Below, one piece after another: positions 37,156 to 45,739 of a stretch of 64,000 bases of DNA. This DNA is from CBDFHB01 sp965250115 (GTDB lineage: Bacteria > Acidobacteriota > Vicinamibacteria > Marinacidobacterales > SMYC01): positions 682,001 through 746,000 of the forward strand of contig CBDFNJ010000002.1 of the NCBI GenBank assembly GCA_965250115.1, given 5' to 3'. The first letter of the stretch is position 1; every line of letters begins with the position of its first letter. The position numbers and the translations under genes were made by a program. The notes beneath the pieces were generated by a model. It saw nothing but the letters and a program-made list of their open reading frames with translations. It did not search any database and was not told where the DNA came from.

Positions 37156-37365
37156 CAGATTCCAGCCCTTCCAGATGTAGTAGATGGCCGGGTAGACCAG
37201 CAGCACCACGATGACCGATGTCACCATGCCTCCCACCATCGGAGTGGCAATACGTTTCATCACGTCCGCCCCCGAACCGTGACTCCACATGATGGGAAGG
37301 AGCCCCGCCATGATCACGCTCGCCGTCATGATCTTGGGTCGGACCCGGCTCACCGCTCCGTCTAC
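37156..37365 (-). pseudogene. RND heavy-metal efflux pump (CusA/CzcA family) C-terminal remnant
   Basis: About 70 residues: AVSRVRPKIMTASVIMAGLL, then GADVMKRIATPMVGGMVTS and VYPAIYYIWKG. This is the very conserved last transmembrane region of CusA/CzcA pumps. Nothing else of the pump is present in the window. It lies between IS remnants, so it was carried or stranded by rearrangement. Confidence 0.75.
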
Positions 37366-37417
37366 CGGGGATTGATCGGGACCTCCAGCCGGCGACGGTG
37401 TTATAAGTGTCCCGCTC

Positions 37418-37639
37418 ATGAGCGAGAAGCCGTCCGACGCGAAGGGTCTGCCTCCCGACGACCACGACGGTCTCTCAGACCTCGTGTGCAAAATGGAACC
37501 TGTTGTTCTCAATTCGGAGAATATGGTCGCCCGAACGTGGGACGGCAGAATACTGATGGGACAAGATGCTGACTCGGACTCAGATTCGGATTCCGACGAT
37601 GACGATTCCGACAGCGATTCCGACAGCGTCTCGGACTGA
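37418..37639 (+). other. Low-complexity Ser-Asp repeat open frame
   Basis: A 73-codon frame ends in an Asp/Ser tract (DADSDSDSDSDDDDSDSD) made by imperfect GATTCC/GACTCG hexamer repeats at about 37570-37635. There is no convincing ribosome site and the opposite strand is equally open (Ser-Glu repeats). I report it as a hexanucleotide repeat rather than a gene. Confidence 0.4.
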
Positions 37640-37913
37640 CAGGTAGTCGCCCGTATTTCTCCGGAACCCCGCCCCACTGGCCCCATCACCTAACGGTCAC
37701 GACGGCGTACTAACTGCAGGTATTACCTCTCCCACGACAGGGGGAAAGGTCGCCCGCCTTCGAATGGCGTCCGCGGGCGGCTGAGGGGTCGTTTCCAGAA
37801 TGCTCGACACCTCCTTGCCTGTCCTCTGCCGTAATGGGGAGGTTCTTGAGCCTCCGCCCACAAAGCCACCTCTCGAGGGAGGACCCGCATGACCGATTTC
37901 GTCTTTACCCGCT

Positions 37914-39216
37914 ATGGGCTCCATGGCGGAGACTCCTGCACTCGTTCGCCCTCGGGACGTCTGTCCGGCCCCCTATCGCTCGCGCAATCCCCGCACCACG
38001 TCCCTCTACCAGCTGGTCGACAGCTACTACGAAACCGTCAAGGGCGTGTGGGAGGAGCGGTTCGAAAGACGCTACGGTTTCTGGTGCGGCTTCTACGAGA
38101 ATGCCGTCAACCGGTATCTCGATTGTGGACTTTTTCGAATCAGGTTTTGCCAGCGTCAGGTGCACGAAGTGTCCGAGCGAGTTCCTGGTGGCCTTCTCCT
38201 GCAAAGGTAGAGGACTCTGCCCGTCATGTGGAGCGAAACGAGCGGCCATCTTCTCCATGCTGCTGCACGAAAGTATTCTCGGCGACGTCCCTCACGCTCA
38301 ATGGGTTTTCTCTCTGCCCAAAATGCTCCGGCTCTATTTCCTCTACCACCGCGAGCTTCTGGGAGAGCTGGCCCGACTCGCCTACGAGACCGTCCGCGAG
38401 ATGATGGCCGCCGCCGTCGACGAGCCCTACGCTCGCCCCGGTATGGTTGCCGTCATCCAGACCTTTGGTTCTTCTCTTCGATGGAACCCGCACGTCCATG
38501 CCATCGTCACTCGCGGAGTTTTCCTCGGTGATGGATCGTGGCAACCCATCCCCTACGTCGATTGTCATAAGGCCGAGCTCGTCTTTCGGCACAAAATTCT
38601 GAGACTCCTCCGAGACCGCGAGCTCATCTCCGAAGAGCGTATCGACCTGCTCCTGTCGTGGCGGAATTCCGGCTTCAGCGTTCACAACCACACCACCGTC
38701 TATCCTAACGACACCGAAGGGCTCCACCGGCTCGCCTGCTACCTGCTTCGCTCCCCGGTGAACCTGTCCCGCCTTCGCTATCATCAAGACTCCCGGCTCA
38801 TCCTCTACGAGCCCAAAGCCGGTCACGAGGTCGACGATGAAGCCCGTCTCGACCCCTTGGAGTTTCTGGCTCGAGTTCTTATCCACATCCCTCAGCCCAA
38901 CAAGCATCTCGTCCATTTCTACGGCGTCTACGCCAATCGCGTTCGGGCAATGTGCTGCGGTGCTCGCGCGAGCGGCAAAGCTGATATGCAAGACGAGCCT
39001 ACCCCTCCCCGACGCGCTCTTAGAAAACGCTGGGCCCAGCTCATCTACCGGATCTACGAGGTCGACCCTTTGACCTGTCGGCAATGTGGCGCCCAAATGC
39101 GCATCGTCGCTTTCATCAACGAGCCTTCCGTCATCCGCAAGATCTTGGCTCACCTCAATCAGAAACTTTCCCGACAGAGAGCGCCGCCACAGCCCGCTGT
39201 GCCAAACATTCACTGA
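37914..39216 (+). pseudogene. IS91-family transposase with a frameshift in a T5 run
   Basis: The N-terminal part (TTSLYQLVDSYYETVKGVWE ... ENAVNRYLDCGL) is in one frame from 37914. At the TTTTT run 38131-38135 the homology moves to another frame (FESGFASVRCTKC). It continues through the zinc cluster CKGRGLCPSCGAKRA, the HUH-like NPHVHAIV and the tyrosine region to PLTCRQCGAQMRIVAFINEP and a stop at 39216. Removing one T fuses the two. It is either a disabling mutation or a frameshift-dependent product; no companion integrase is present. Upstream, 37640-37913 shows no other gene. The element neighbours the hydantoin island, and IS91 types can mobilise adjacent DNA. Confidence 0.8.
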
Positions 39217-39230
39217 GCCACCCCATTGCA

Positions 39231-39247
39231 CGCTCCCCGTGTGCCCC
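39231..39247 (+). repeat. 17-bp repeat near the IS91 end, copy 1
   Basis: CGCTCCCCGTGTGCCCC lies 14 bp after the transposase stop. It recurs in the same orientation at 49035-49051, next to the copy C fragment. It may be part of an IS91-type terminal sequence. Confidence 0.5.
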
Positions 39248-39462
39248 AAACCCGGGAAACAGCCCCGCTCCGCTTCCACTCCACCATCCGGGTCTGGCCA
39301 TCAGAGCGTTAGCCCAACCTCGACGTCGCTTTGTACACATCCCCTGGTAGAATTCTCCTTAACTTGCTCCGCGTCCCAGGATAGAATCGCCTATCTGTAA
39401 ACCCTCTTCTTTCGCTTGATGACGTCCTCGCGTAAGTCTTTGATTTCACGGGCGGATGACTT

Positions 39463-39636
39463 TTGATAAACGACAACCTGAATCCGGGTTCCAACTATGG
39501 GAAGGGCGGTCCGGGTCACATCCGCTTAAACATCGGCTCGTCGAGAAAGCTCGTCAAGGAAGCACTGGACCAGGTCGCCGGAGCGGTCAACAACGCCCAA
39601 TCATCGGACTGCCTCGAATGCTGCCTCGACGGCTGA
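39463..39636 (+). pseudogene. Class I/II aminotransferase (PatB-like) C-terminal remnant
   Basis: The frame NPGSNYGKGGPGHIRLNIGS, then SRKLVKEALDQVAGAV, is the conserved end of PatB/MalY-type aminotransferases (G-GHxRLNxxTSRxLxxEAL). It has no upstream part: a stop at 39457 in the same frame and about 240 bp without genes separate it from the IS91 transposase. Its stop overlaps the end of the racemase gene on the other strand, so it was probably the neighbour of the hydantoin island in its former location. Confidence 0.65.
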
Positions 39637-40233
39637 CTCGACCGGCTCTATCACGGGAACCCGCAGTGCCTCCGCTGCGGGATTTTTGTGCGCCGCCATT
39701 CCTGCACAGCCGAGCACGACTACGTTGGCGCCCAACTCATCGACGAGCCGCCGACCCTGGGTAATGATCCTCTCCAGCGTTTCCGGTTCGTTCGCGGACT
39801 CGTCGACCGAGATATCGAGGGGCAACTCGCCGGCGAGCTGGCCGCCGAATCCCAGCGAGTCGATGTAAATCAGGTGCCTTGCAATCGATTCGTCTGACAA
39901 GGCGAGCACGCCGAAGCGTCCGCCCGACGATATCGCCTTTTCAATGCCGCTTCTCTGAATACCGAAGACCGGCTTTGAAAAGGCTTCCCTGCATTCGTCG
40001 AGGCCCGGATCCGAATAGCAGGCAATGACATATGCGTCGTAATCCGTCGTGCTCGCTATATCTGCCTTAATCAACGGGATGACGGTAGCGATGTCTGCGT
40101 CTGATTCGATGCCGAAAGGACCTTCCGACAAAGTGACGCAGTCGATATCCGCGGAGTGTCGCGTCAGCGACGCCCTGAGACCGTCGGTGACGGATTCGTT
40201 TGAATTCGGATTGATGACCTTGATGCGCGGCAT
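39601..40233 (-). CDS. Asp/Glu/hydantoin racemase family protein
   Basis: A 210-residue protein of the usual length. Catalytic Cys pair candidates are in VIACYSDPGLDECREAF (N-terminal half) and VVLGCAGMAAH (C-terminal half), with the opening INPNSNESV typical of hydantoin racemases. It probably interconverts enantiomers of 5-substituted hydantoins (or allantoin) for the hydantoinase encoded 3 bp upstream on the same strand. Last gene of a five-gene minus-strand run. Confidence 0.88.
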   Translation of the reverse strand: MPRIKVINPNSNESVTDGLRASLTRHSADIDCVTLSEGPFGIESDADIATVIPLIKADIASTTDYDAYVIACYSDPGLDECREAFSKPVFGIQRSGIEKAISSGGRFGVLALSDESIARHLIYIDSLGFGGQLAGELPLDISVDESANEPETLERIITQGRRLVDELGANVVVLGCAGMAAHKNPAAEALRVPVIEPVESAVEAAFEAVR

Positions 40234-40236
40234 TGA

Positions 40237-41703
40237 TCAGAGATCTAGTTCGACACCAAAGTTCTTGTTGGGATCGAGCTCGGGCGCCAGCCGCCCAGGC
40301 ATTCCGGTGCAGTCGATCGTGTTTCGCGGTACGAATTCACCGGCGCCCCTTTCGGCCCGCAATGAATTCTCGGCAATGATGATTTCGCCCCTTTGAATCA
40401 CGGTGGTCGGCCAGCCGGTAATGGTCATGCCTTCGTACGGGGTGTACGCCGTGTTGTCGTGCATATCCTCCGCTTTGACGTCCCGAACGACGTCGGGATC
40501 CCAGATTGCAACATCGGCGTCTTTGCCTTCAGTAATCGAACCCTTGCGATGATCGAGGCCGTAAATTTTCGATACATTGCCAGCTGCGAGCGCAACGAAA
40601 TGATTCAGCGAGATTCGGCCCTTTATAAAGCCTTCGGAGAAAAGCAGCGGCAGGCGCATCTCGATGCCGGGCAGACCGTTTGCAATTTTTGGAAACGCCG
40701 CTTCAGGGCCTGCGTGCAGTTTGCCGGTCTCATCAAATCGATAGGGCGCGTGGTCCGACGAGTAAACCTGGAACGTACCGTTTTGCAGGCAACGCCAGAT
40801 TTCCTCCTGCGAGGCGCGATCCCGCAGCGGCGGACTGCAACACAACTGCGCGCCTTGCATACCTGGCAAGTCCATTTGTTCGGCATTCAGGAATATATAT
40901 TGCGGGCAGGTTTCGCCGAACACTTTCTGACCGTCATAACGGGCTTTGGCAATCAGACGCGCGCCTGCCTCCGTCGACACGTGCACGATCAGAACAGGCG
41001 TATCAATAAAACCGGCCAATGCGATTGCGCGGTTGATTGCTTCGGATTCGGCGGTGCGCGGATGACTGAGGGCGTGGTATTTCGGCGCATCATGTCCGTC
41101 ATCGATGAGTTTGTCGCTCATCCATTTGATCATGGCGTTATTTCCTGCATGGGTCATCGTTAGTGCGCCATGTTTTTTGGCGACCGTCAGAATATCGAGC
41201 ATTTGCCCGTCATCGACGATGAGCCGATCGTAGGTCATATAAACCTTGAACGATGTAATGCCCTGTTCGATGGCTCGCGGCAGTTCCTGGTACAGGACTT
41301 CATCGGTCGGATCCGAAATGATCAGGTGGAAGGAATAGTCCACGACCGATTTCGGCCCGGCGCGGCCGTGATAGAGGTCGAGAACCTCTTTCAGTGTTTG
41401 GCCGCGATGCTGTGCTGCAAACGGGACGATGCACGTATTGCCACCGAACGCCGCGGAAACGCTCCCGGAATAATAATCGTCCGACGTCATCAGCCCGGAT
41501 GACGACTCTTGCTCAATATGACAATGCGCCTCGATTCCGCCCGGTAAGACGAATTTGCCTGTTGCATCGATGATCTCGTTCGCCTCACCGGAAACATCGC
41601 CGATTGCGACGATTCGTCCGTCGCGAATTCCGATATCGGCACTGAACGTATCCGTCGAATTCGCGACCGTTCCACCAGTAATTTTGAGATCGAAATGTTT
41701 CAT
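40237..41703 (-). CDS. Dihydropyrimidinase / D-hydantoinase
   Basis: A 488-residue cyclic amidohydrolase. Metal-site landmarks are GGIEAHCHIE (HxH), the bridging-Lys region ITSFKVYMTYD (carbamylated Lys), HALSHPRTAE, LIVHVSTEAG and VYSSDHAPYRF (Asp). It ring-opens hydantoins or dihydropyrimidines to N-carbamoyl amino acids. With the racemase next door and the symporter upstream, it suggests use of hydantoins as an amino-acid source. No carbamoylase is in the window, so the pathway is incomplete here. Confidence 0.93.
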   Translation of the reverse strand: MKHFDLKITGGTVANSTDTFSADIGIRDGRIVAIGDVSGEANEIIDATGKFVLPGGIEAHCHIEQESSSGLMTSDDYYSGSVSAAFGGNTCIVPFAAQHRGQTLKEVLDLYHGRAGPKSVVDYSFHLIISDPTDEVLYQELPRAIEQGITSFKVYMTYDRLIVDDGQMLDILTVAKKHGALTMTHAGNNAMIKWMSDKLIDDGHDAPKYHALSHPRTAESEAINRAIALAGFIDTPVLIVHVSTEAGARLIAKARYDGQKVFGETCPQYIFLNAEQMDLPGMQGAQLCCSPPLRDRASQEEIWRCLQNGTFQVYSSDHAPYRFDETGKLHAGPEAAFPKIANGLPGIEMRLPLLFSEGFIKGRISLNHFVALAAGNVSKIYGLDHRKGSITEGKDADVAIWDPDVVRDVKAEDMHDNTAYTPYEGMTITGWPTTVIQRGEIIIAENSLRAERGAGEFVPRNTIDCTGMPGRLAPELDPNKNFGVELDL

Positions 41704-41715
41704 CTGTGCACCTGA

Positions 41716-43173
41716 TCAAATGCCGCGGATCGATCCTCCGTCGCAGCGAATCAATCCGCCGGTCATGTAGCTGGCGGCCTCGCTGCACAAAAACGCGCCG
41801 ACATTTCCGAAGTCCTCCACAGTGCCGTAGCGGCCTGCCGGTATCAACGATTGCTCGGCAGCGGAAACGTCCTCGATGCTTCTGCCGGTCCTTTCGGCCG
41901 CGGCGGCATCCAGTTGCTTCAGCCGTTCAGTGCGGATTCGGCCCGGCAATAGCATGTTGACGGTGATGCCATCTGCCGCAATTTCGTTGGACAACGATTT
42001 ACTCCAACCGACCAGCGAGGACCGGATTGTATTTGACATCGCCAGGTTGGAAATCGGCTGCACGACGCCAGACGAAGCTACGGTCAGCACGCGGCCCCAG
42101 CCGCTTTTCTTCATGTCAGCAACGCACAAGTTGGTGATTTCAATAATCCTGATGAGCATCGTATCGATCTGCTTGCGCCACGAATCAGTATCCGGCGCGT
42201 CCACCGTACCTGGGGGCGGGCCACCGGTGTTATTGACCAGAATGTCGACACGGCCCAGTTTATCCTGTGCGGAGGCATGGAGTCGCGCCGCAGCGTCCGC
42301 AGCGGAAAGATCAACGACGGCATAGGTGGCAGAACCGGTTGTGGCATCAGTGAGGGTTTTCGCGGCAGCGGCGAGGTTGGTTTCGTCGCGACCGATTAAT
42401 AAAACTGGGTCTACGCGGATTCGTGTGGGTAAGTCCTGACGGAAAAACAGTGTAACTCATTGTGTGGAAAAGGTATCGAGTACTTCATCAGGTGCTGAAA
42501 AGTGGTCCATTTTTAGGATAGGCTAACCGAGTGAAAAATTCCCAGTCGATCCGCTCGCTGTTTGCGCTGCCAGGTTTCGTGGTGTGCCGGATTGAAGGGT
42601 CTATTCGGTGACCGATACGCCCGCGTCATCCAGCTCAAGAGGCGAAAAAAACAGCTGTGTGCTCTTACTGTGGGCAACGGTGCCGGGGGCGCTATGACAA
42701 GCAAGTGTGCCGGGTCCGCGACCTGTCGTTGGCAGGCTGGCGGATCTATCTGGAATACGAGCGTTGGCGCGTCAACTGTCCTGGGTGCGGCGGTTTGCAT
42801 GTAGAACACCTGGACTGGCTGGCGAACAACTCGCGCTACACCTAGCGTTTTGCGACGCATGTGGGCAAGCTGTGCCGGACAAGGCGGTGGCCGAGATGGA
42901 ACGTCTGCGCCTCCTAGTTGAAGGGGTCAACAACAAAATCCGTGTGCTGCAACGACGCGCCTACGGCTATCGCGACGAGGAATATCTCAAGCTGAAGATC
43001 GTGGCGGCATTCCTTCCGCCATTACCCAGAAATGCCGTCTTCAACCCACACGAATCCGCGTAGACCCATAAAACGTTTGCACCCTCCTTGCAGAGCTGCG
43101 TAGCTATGCCCAGTCCCAAACCCTGGCTCGATGCCAGGACCAGCGCCCGTTTGTTTTTTATTCCCAGATCCAT
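41716..43173 (-). pseudogene. Short-chain dehydrogenase/reductase disrupted by ISL3 derivative
   Basis: The N-terminus (NKRALVLASSQGLGLGIATQ, the Rossmann TGxxxGxG equivalent) begins at 43173. It is broken after GANVL by the element at 42407-43067 and resumes as LIGRDETNLAAA. It then has VDILVNNTGG, LTVASSGVVQP and the family end YMTGGLIRCDGGS. Removing the insert plus one 8-bp target copy gives a normal SDR of about 260 residues. The usual YxxxK catalytic pair is replaced (NLAMSNTIRSS), as in the SDR subgroup that lacks the Tyr, so the enzyme was atypical even before disruption. Confidence 0.85.
42407..43067 (+). mobile_element. 661-bp ISL3-derived non-autonomous element, copy 2
   Basis: Same ends, length, internal deletion and premature TAG as copy 1 at 21045-21705; I count three base differences. 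The flanks are ATAAAACT (42399-42406) and ATAAAACG (43068-43075), an 8-bp duplication with one mismatch. It interrupts the SDR gene. Confidence 0.9.
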
Positions 43174-43175
43174 AG

Positions 43176-44108
43176 TTACAGGTCCTTCAGGTTTAGTTCG
43201 ACCCTGTCAGTAAGACGGGTCAATTCGTTCAAATCAATGGAATTCAGCTTCGGACCGGGTGACCGGACGCGTGCCGAGGAGATGACCCCGCGCCGCCGCA
43301 AAACCTCCTTCCGTAGTGCCAGTCCGAAACCGGGCTGTTGTTCATGCCGCACCAGAGGCAGGTATGCGTCGAAGAGATCTTCGGCTTTGTCCGGCTCACC
43401 GGCATGATGAAGTGCGACGACCTCGACCAGCATTTCCGGGTACGCGAAGCCGGTCATCGCTCCGTCGGCGCCGCGGGCCAGTTCCTGTGGCAGGTAAAGG
43501 CCACCGTTGCCAACCAGCAACGAAACCCGTCGCAGTCCTTGAGCCGATGCGTCACGGACCCTGGAGATCTTGTTGAGTCCCGGCCAGTCTTCATGCTTCA
43601 GCATTACCATTTGATCGAAGTCCCGGACCATCCTGTTAAACAACGGCACGGAGATGTCTGAACGGGTGGCGAAAGGATAGTCCTGGTAGCAGACCGGGAC
43701 GTCGCTTCCCAATTCGGCAAATACCTGCTCGAAGTAGTTATATATCTTTTCCTCGATGGCAAGACCGGTCAGCGGCGCAATCATGACGCCGGCAGCGCCA
43801 TTGTCCATACTCACCTTTGACAGGCGAACCAGGTTGTGGAGGCCCGGATTCGAGACGCCGACGACGATCGGAACCTGCCCGTTTACACGCGCAAGCATAT
43901 GCGCAAGAAACGCCTCCGACTCATCACCTGACATTTTCTGTGCCTCGCCCATCATGCCGAGAACGGTGATACCGGATACTCCTTTATCCAGATAAAAGTC
44001 AGCAAGCCGGTCCGCACTGTCAAAATCGATTTCGCCCGTGTCGGTGAATGGCGTTGCAGCAATGATAAAGACGCCGCTGGCAGATTCGTCTAGCCTGTGT
44101 GTTCCCAT
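43176..44108 (-). CDS. Dihydrodipicolinate synthase (DapA) family lyase/aldolase
   Basis: About 310 residues from the ATG at 44108 (GAGG about 10 nt upstream); an in-frame ATG at 44180 is less likely. The family start is VFIIAATPFTDTGEIDF. The catalytic Tyr region is VPVCYQDYPF and the Schiff-base Lys is in MVMLKHEDWPGL. GGAD-type substrate-loop residues (LARGADGAMTG) follow. It should cleave or form a C-C bond with a 2-oxo acid via a lysine imine. The substrate is not lysine-pathway by context, since it sits with an SDR and hydantoinase genes. It is 2 bp from the SDR stop-start junction and downstream of the symporter. Confidence 0.88.
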   Translation of the reverse strand: MGTHRLDESASGVFIIAATPFTDTGEIDFDSADRLADFYLDKGVSGITVLGMMGEAQKMSGDESEAFLAHMLARVNGQVPIVVGVSNPGLHNLVRLSKVSMDNGAAGVMIAPLTGLAIEEKIYNYFEQVFAELGSDVPVCYQDYPFATRSDISVPLFNRMVRDFDQMVMLKHEDWPGLNKISRVRDASAQGLRRVSLLVGNGGLYLPQELARGADGAMTGFAYPEMLVEVVALHHAGEPDKAEDLFDAYLPLVRHEQQPGFGLALRKEVLRRRGVISSARVRSPGPKLNSIDLNELTRLTDRVELNLKDL

Positions 44109-44124
44109 ATGCAGTGTCTTCCTC

Positions 44125-45537
44125 TTACGTTTCTGAAGTTTTGATGTACTGCCGGGTCCGGTCGATGACCTCGGTGGCATACCGGTTTTCGCCGGATAGG
44201 TAGTCCTGCATCAGTTTGATGAACACGCCGCTCAGCAACAACAACGCCACGAGATTCGGTAACGCGCTCGCCGCAACCGATATGTTCGCCAGAGCCCAAA
44301 GCTGATCGACGTTTGTGATACCTGCGAAGACAACACCGGGCAGAAAATATGTCCATCTGATGTAGCGAAACGCGCTCTCCCCGAAAAGGCTGACCATCGC
44401 CGTTTCAAAATAAATGAAAAATCCGATTTGCGTCGAAAGGCAAAAAGTCAGAATTGCAACGGAAATGAAGGCGTTTGCGACATCGGAAGAGTAGTGACTC
44501 GCAAAAGCATCGAGTAGCAGTTCGATGCCGGTTATGCCGTTCGACAGCACGCCGGTCGACAAAATGACGATTGCGGTAGTGCTGCAGACAACCGTGGTAT
44601 CGACAAAGACTTCGGCCGCGCCCCAGAGTCCCTGTTTGAACGGGTGCGTCGTATCCGCATTGGCGTGCACCATTGGTGCGGTTCCGAGGCCCGCCTCATT
44701 GGACAACATGCCGCGTGCCATGCCCATTTGAATCGCGGACATAACCGCGGCGCCCGCGAACCCGCCCAGGGCGGGCGCTGGTGACATGGCGTAACGAAAT
44801 ATGTCGCCAAACGCTGCGGGAATTGCGGATCCGTTGCCAACAAGAATCAACAGGCTACCAAGCAGGTACATGACGGTCATAAAAGGCACCAGGGCTTCAC
44901 AAACGCGACCGATGCGCCGCACGCCGCCAATCGCAACGGTTGCGGTGACGATTGCCATCGCCGCGGTGACAAGGTAGGGGTTGACGCCGTAGCTCGCGTG
45001 AAACGCCCGACCGACAGTGTGCGACTGCAATAATGAAGAGCTGAAGAAAGCGTTAAACGCAACACCAATCGCGAACAATACGGCGAGGGACTTCCAGCCC
45101 AGCGCTTTCCTGATGTAGTACATCGGACCACCGTGGATATGGCCATTGTCATCCACGTCGCGATAGTGCACGGCAATGGTGACTTCCGCTGCTTTGGTGA
45201 TCATGCCGAAGAATGCCAGCACCCACATCCAGAATATTGCGCCTGGACCACCTATCGACAGGGCGGTTGCCACACCGGCCATATTGCCCATGCCGACGGT
45301 TCCGGCGAGCGATGTCGAAGTCGCCTGAAACGGCGTCATCTTTTCCTTGTCACTGTCGCCGCGACGCTCGAACATGCGCCCAAACGTGTTCCGCATGATG
45401 TAGGCAAATCTTGCGACCTGGAAAAATCGCGCTTGCACCGTCAGGTAGACAGATACGAAGGCGATGAAAATCATCGTCCACGGACCCCACACAAAGTCGC
45501 TGATACTGGTGACGAACGCCAGAAACGCTTCGTACAA
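44125..45537 (-). CDS. Sodium:alanine/glycine symporter (AGCS family)
   Basis: About 470 residues if begun at the TTG at 45537, which is preceded by GGGGGAAGC and starts just before the first helix (YEAFLAFVTSISDFVWGPW). The longer ATG frame from 45657 adds 40 unlikely residues. About 11 membrane helices and the AGCS signature GTVGMGNMAGVATAL with GGPGAIFWMW are visible, plus AIQMGMARGMLSNEAGLGTAP. It couples Na+ to uptake of small neutral amino acids. It is the first gene of the minus-strand island and faces a divergent D-aminoacylase across a region with an inverted repeat. Confidence 0.93.
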   Translation of the reverse strand: MYEAFLAFVTSISDFVWGPWTMIFIAFVSVYLTVQARFFQVARFAYIMRNTFGRMFERRGDSDKEKMTPFQATSTSLAGTVGMGNMAGVATALSIGGPGAIFWMWVLAFFGMITKAAEVTIAVHYRDVDDNGHIHGGPMYYIRKALGWKSLAVLFAIGVAFNAFFSSSLLQSHTVGRAFHASYGVNPYLVTAAMAIVTATVAIGGVRRIGRVCEALVPFMTVMYLLGSLLILVGNGSAIPAAFGDIFRYAMSPAPALGGFAGAAVMSAIQMGMARGMLSNEAGLGTAPMVHANADTTHPFKQGLWGAAEVFVDTTVVCSTTAIVILSTGVLSNGITGIELLLDAFASHYSSDVANAFISVAILTFCLSTQIGFFIYFETAMVSLFGESAFRYIRWTYFLPGVVFAGITNVDQLWALANISVAASALPNLVALLLLSGVFIKLMQDYLSGENRYATEVIDRTRQYIKTSET

Positions 45538-45688
45538 AATGCTTCCCCCCGGCCCCGGTTGTTCTCTCCCTACGGATATCGATATCCGAGCGTGACTGGG
45601 AACGCATAGATTTGGGATGCCTTGCGGCCGCGCTGGTCGCTTGGCGATCGCATACACGCCTCCGCTCGCACGGTTATTCTATACTCTT

Positions 45689-45712
45689 CCCGTATACTTA
45701 TAGTCATACGGG
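45689..45712. promoter_or_regulatory. Inverted repeat between divergent symporter and D-aminoacylase
   Basis: CCCGTAT at 45689-45695 and ATACGGG at 45706-45712 form a perfect 7-bp inverted repeat with a 10-bp spacer. TATACT- and TATAGT-like -10 sequences overlap it. It is 28 bp from the plus-strand start. A likely operator controlling one or both directions; alternatively a simple hairpin. Confidence 0.5.
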
Positions 45713-45739
45713 CGATTAGCCTGTACCGGGAGATCGAAG

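Noticed and set aside
37418..37639. 73-codon Ser-Asp-rich open frame as a real acidic protein
   Set aside because: No ribosome site, and both strands are open because of the hexamer repeat; kept only as a repeat.
38224..39279. 351-codon minus-strand frame opposite the IS91 transposase
   Set aside because: A mirror of the transposase coding strand with no domain of its own.
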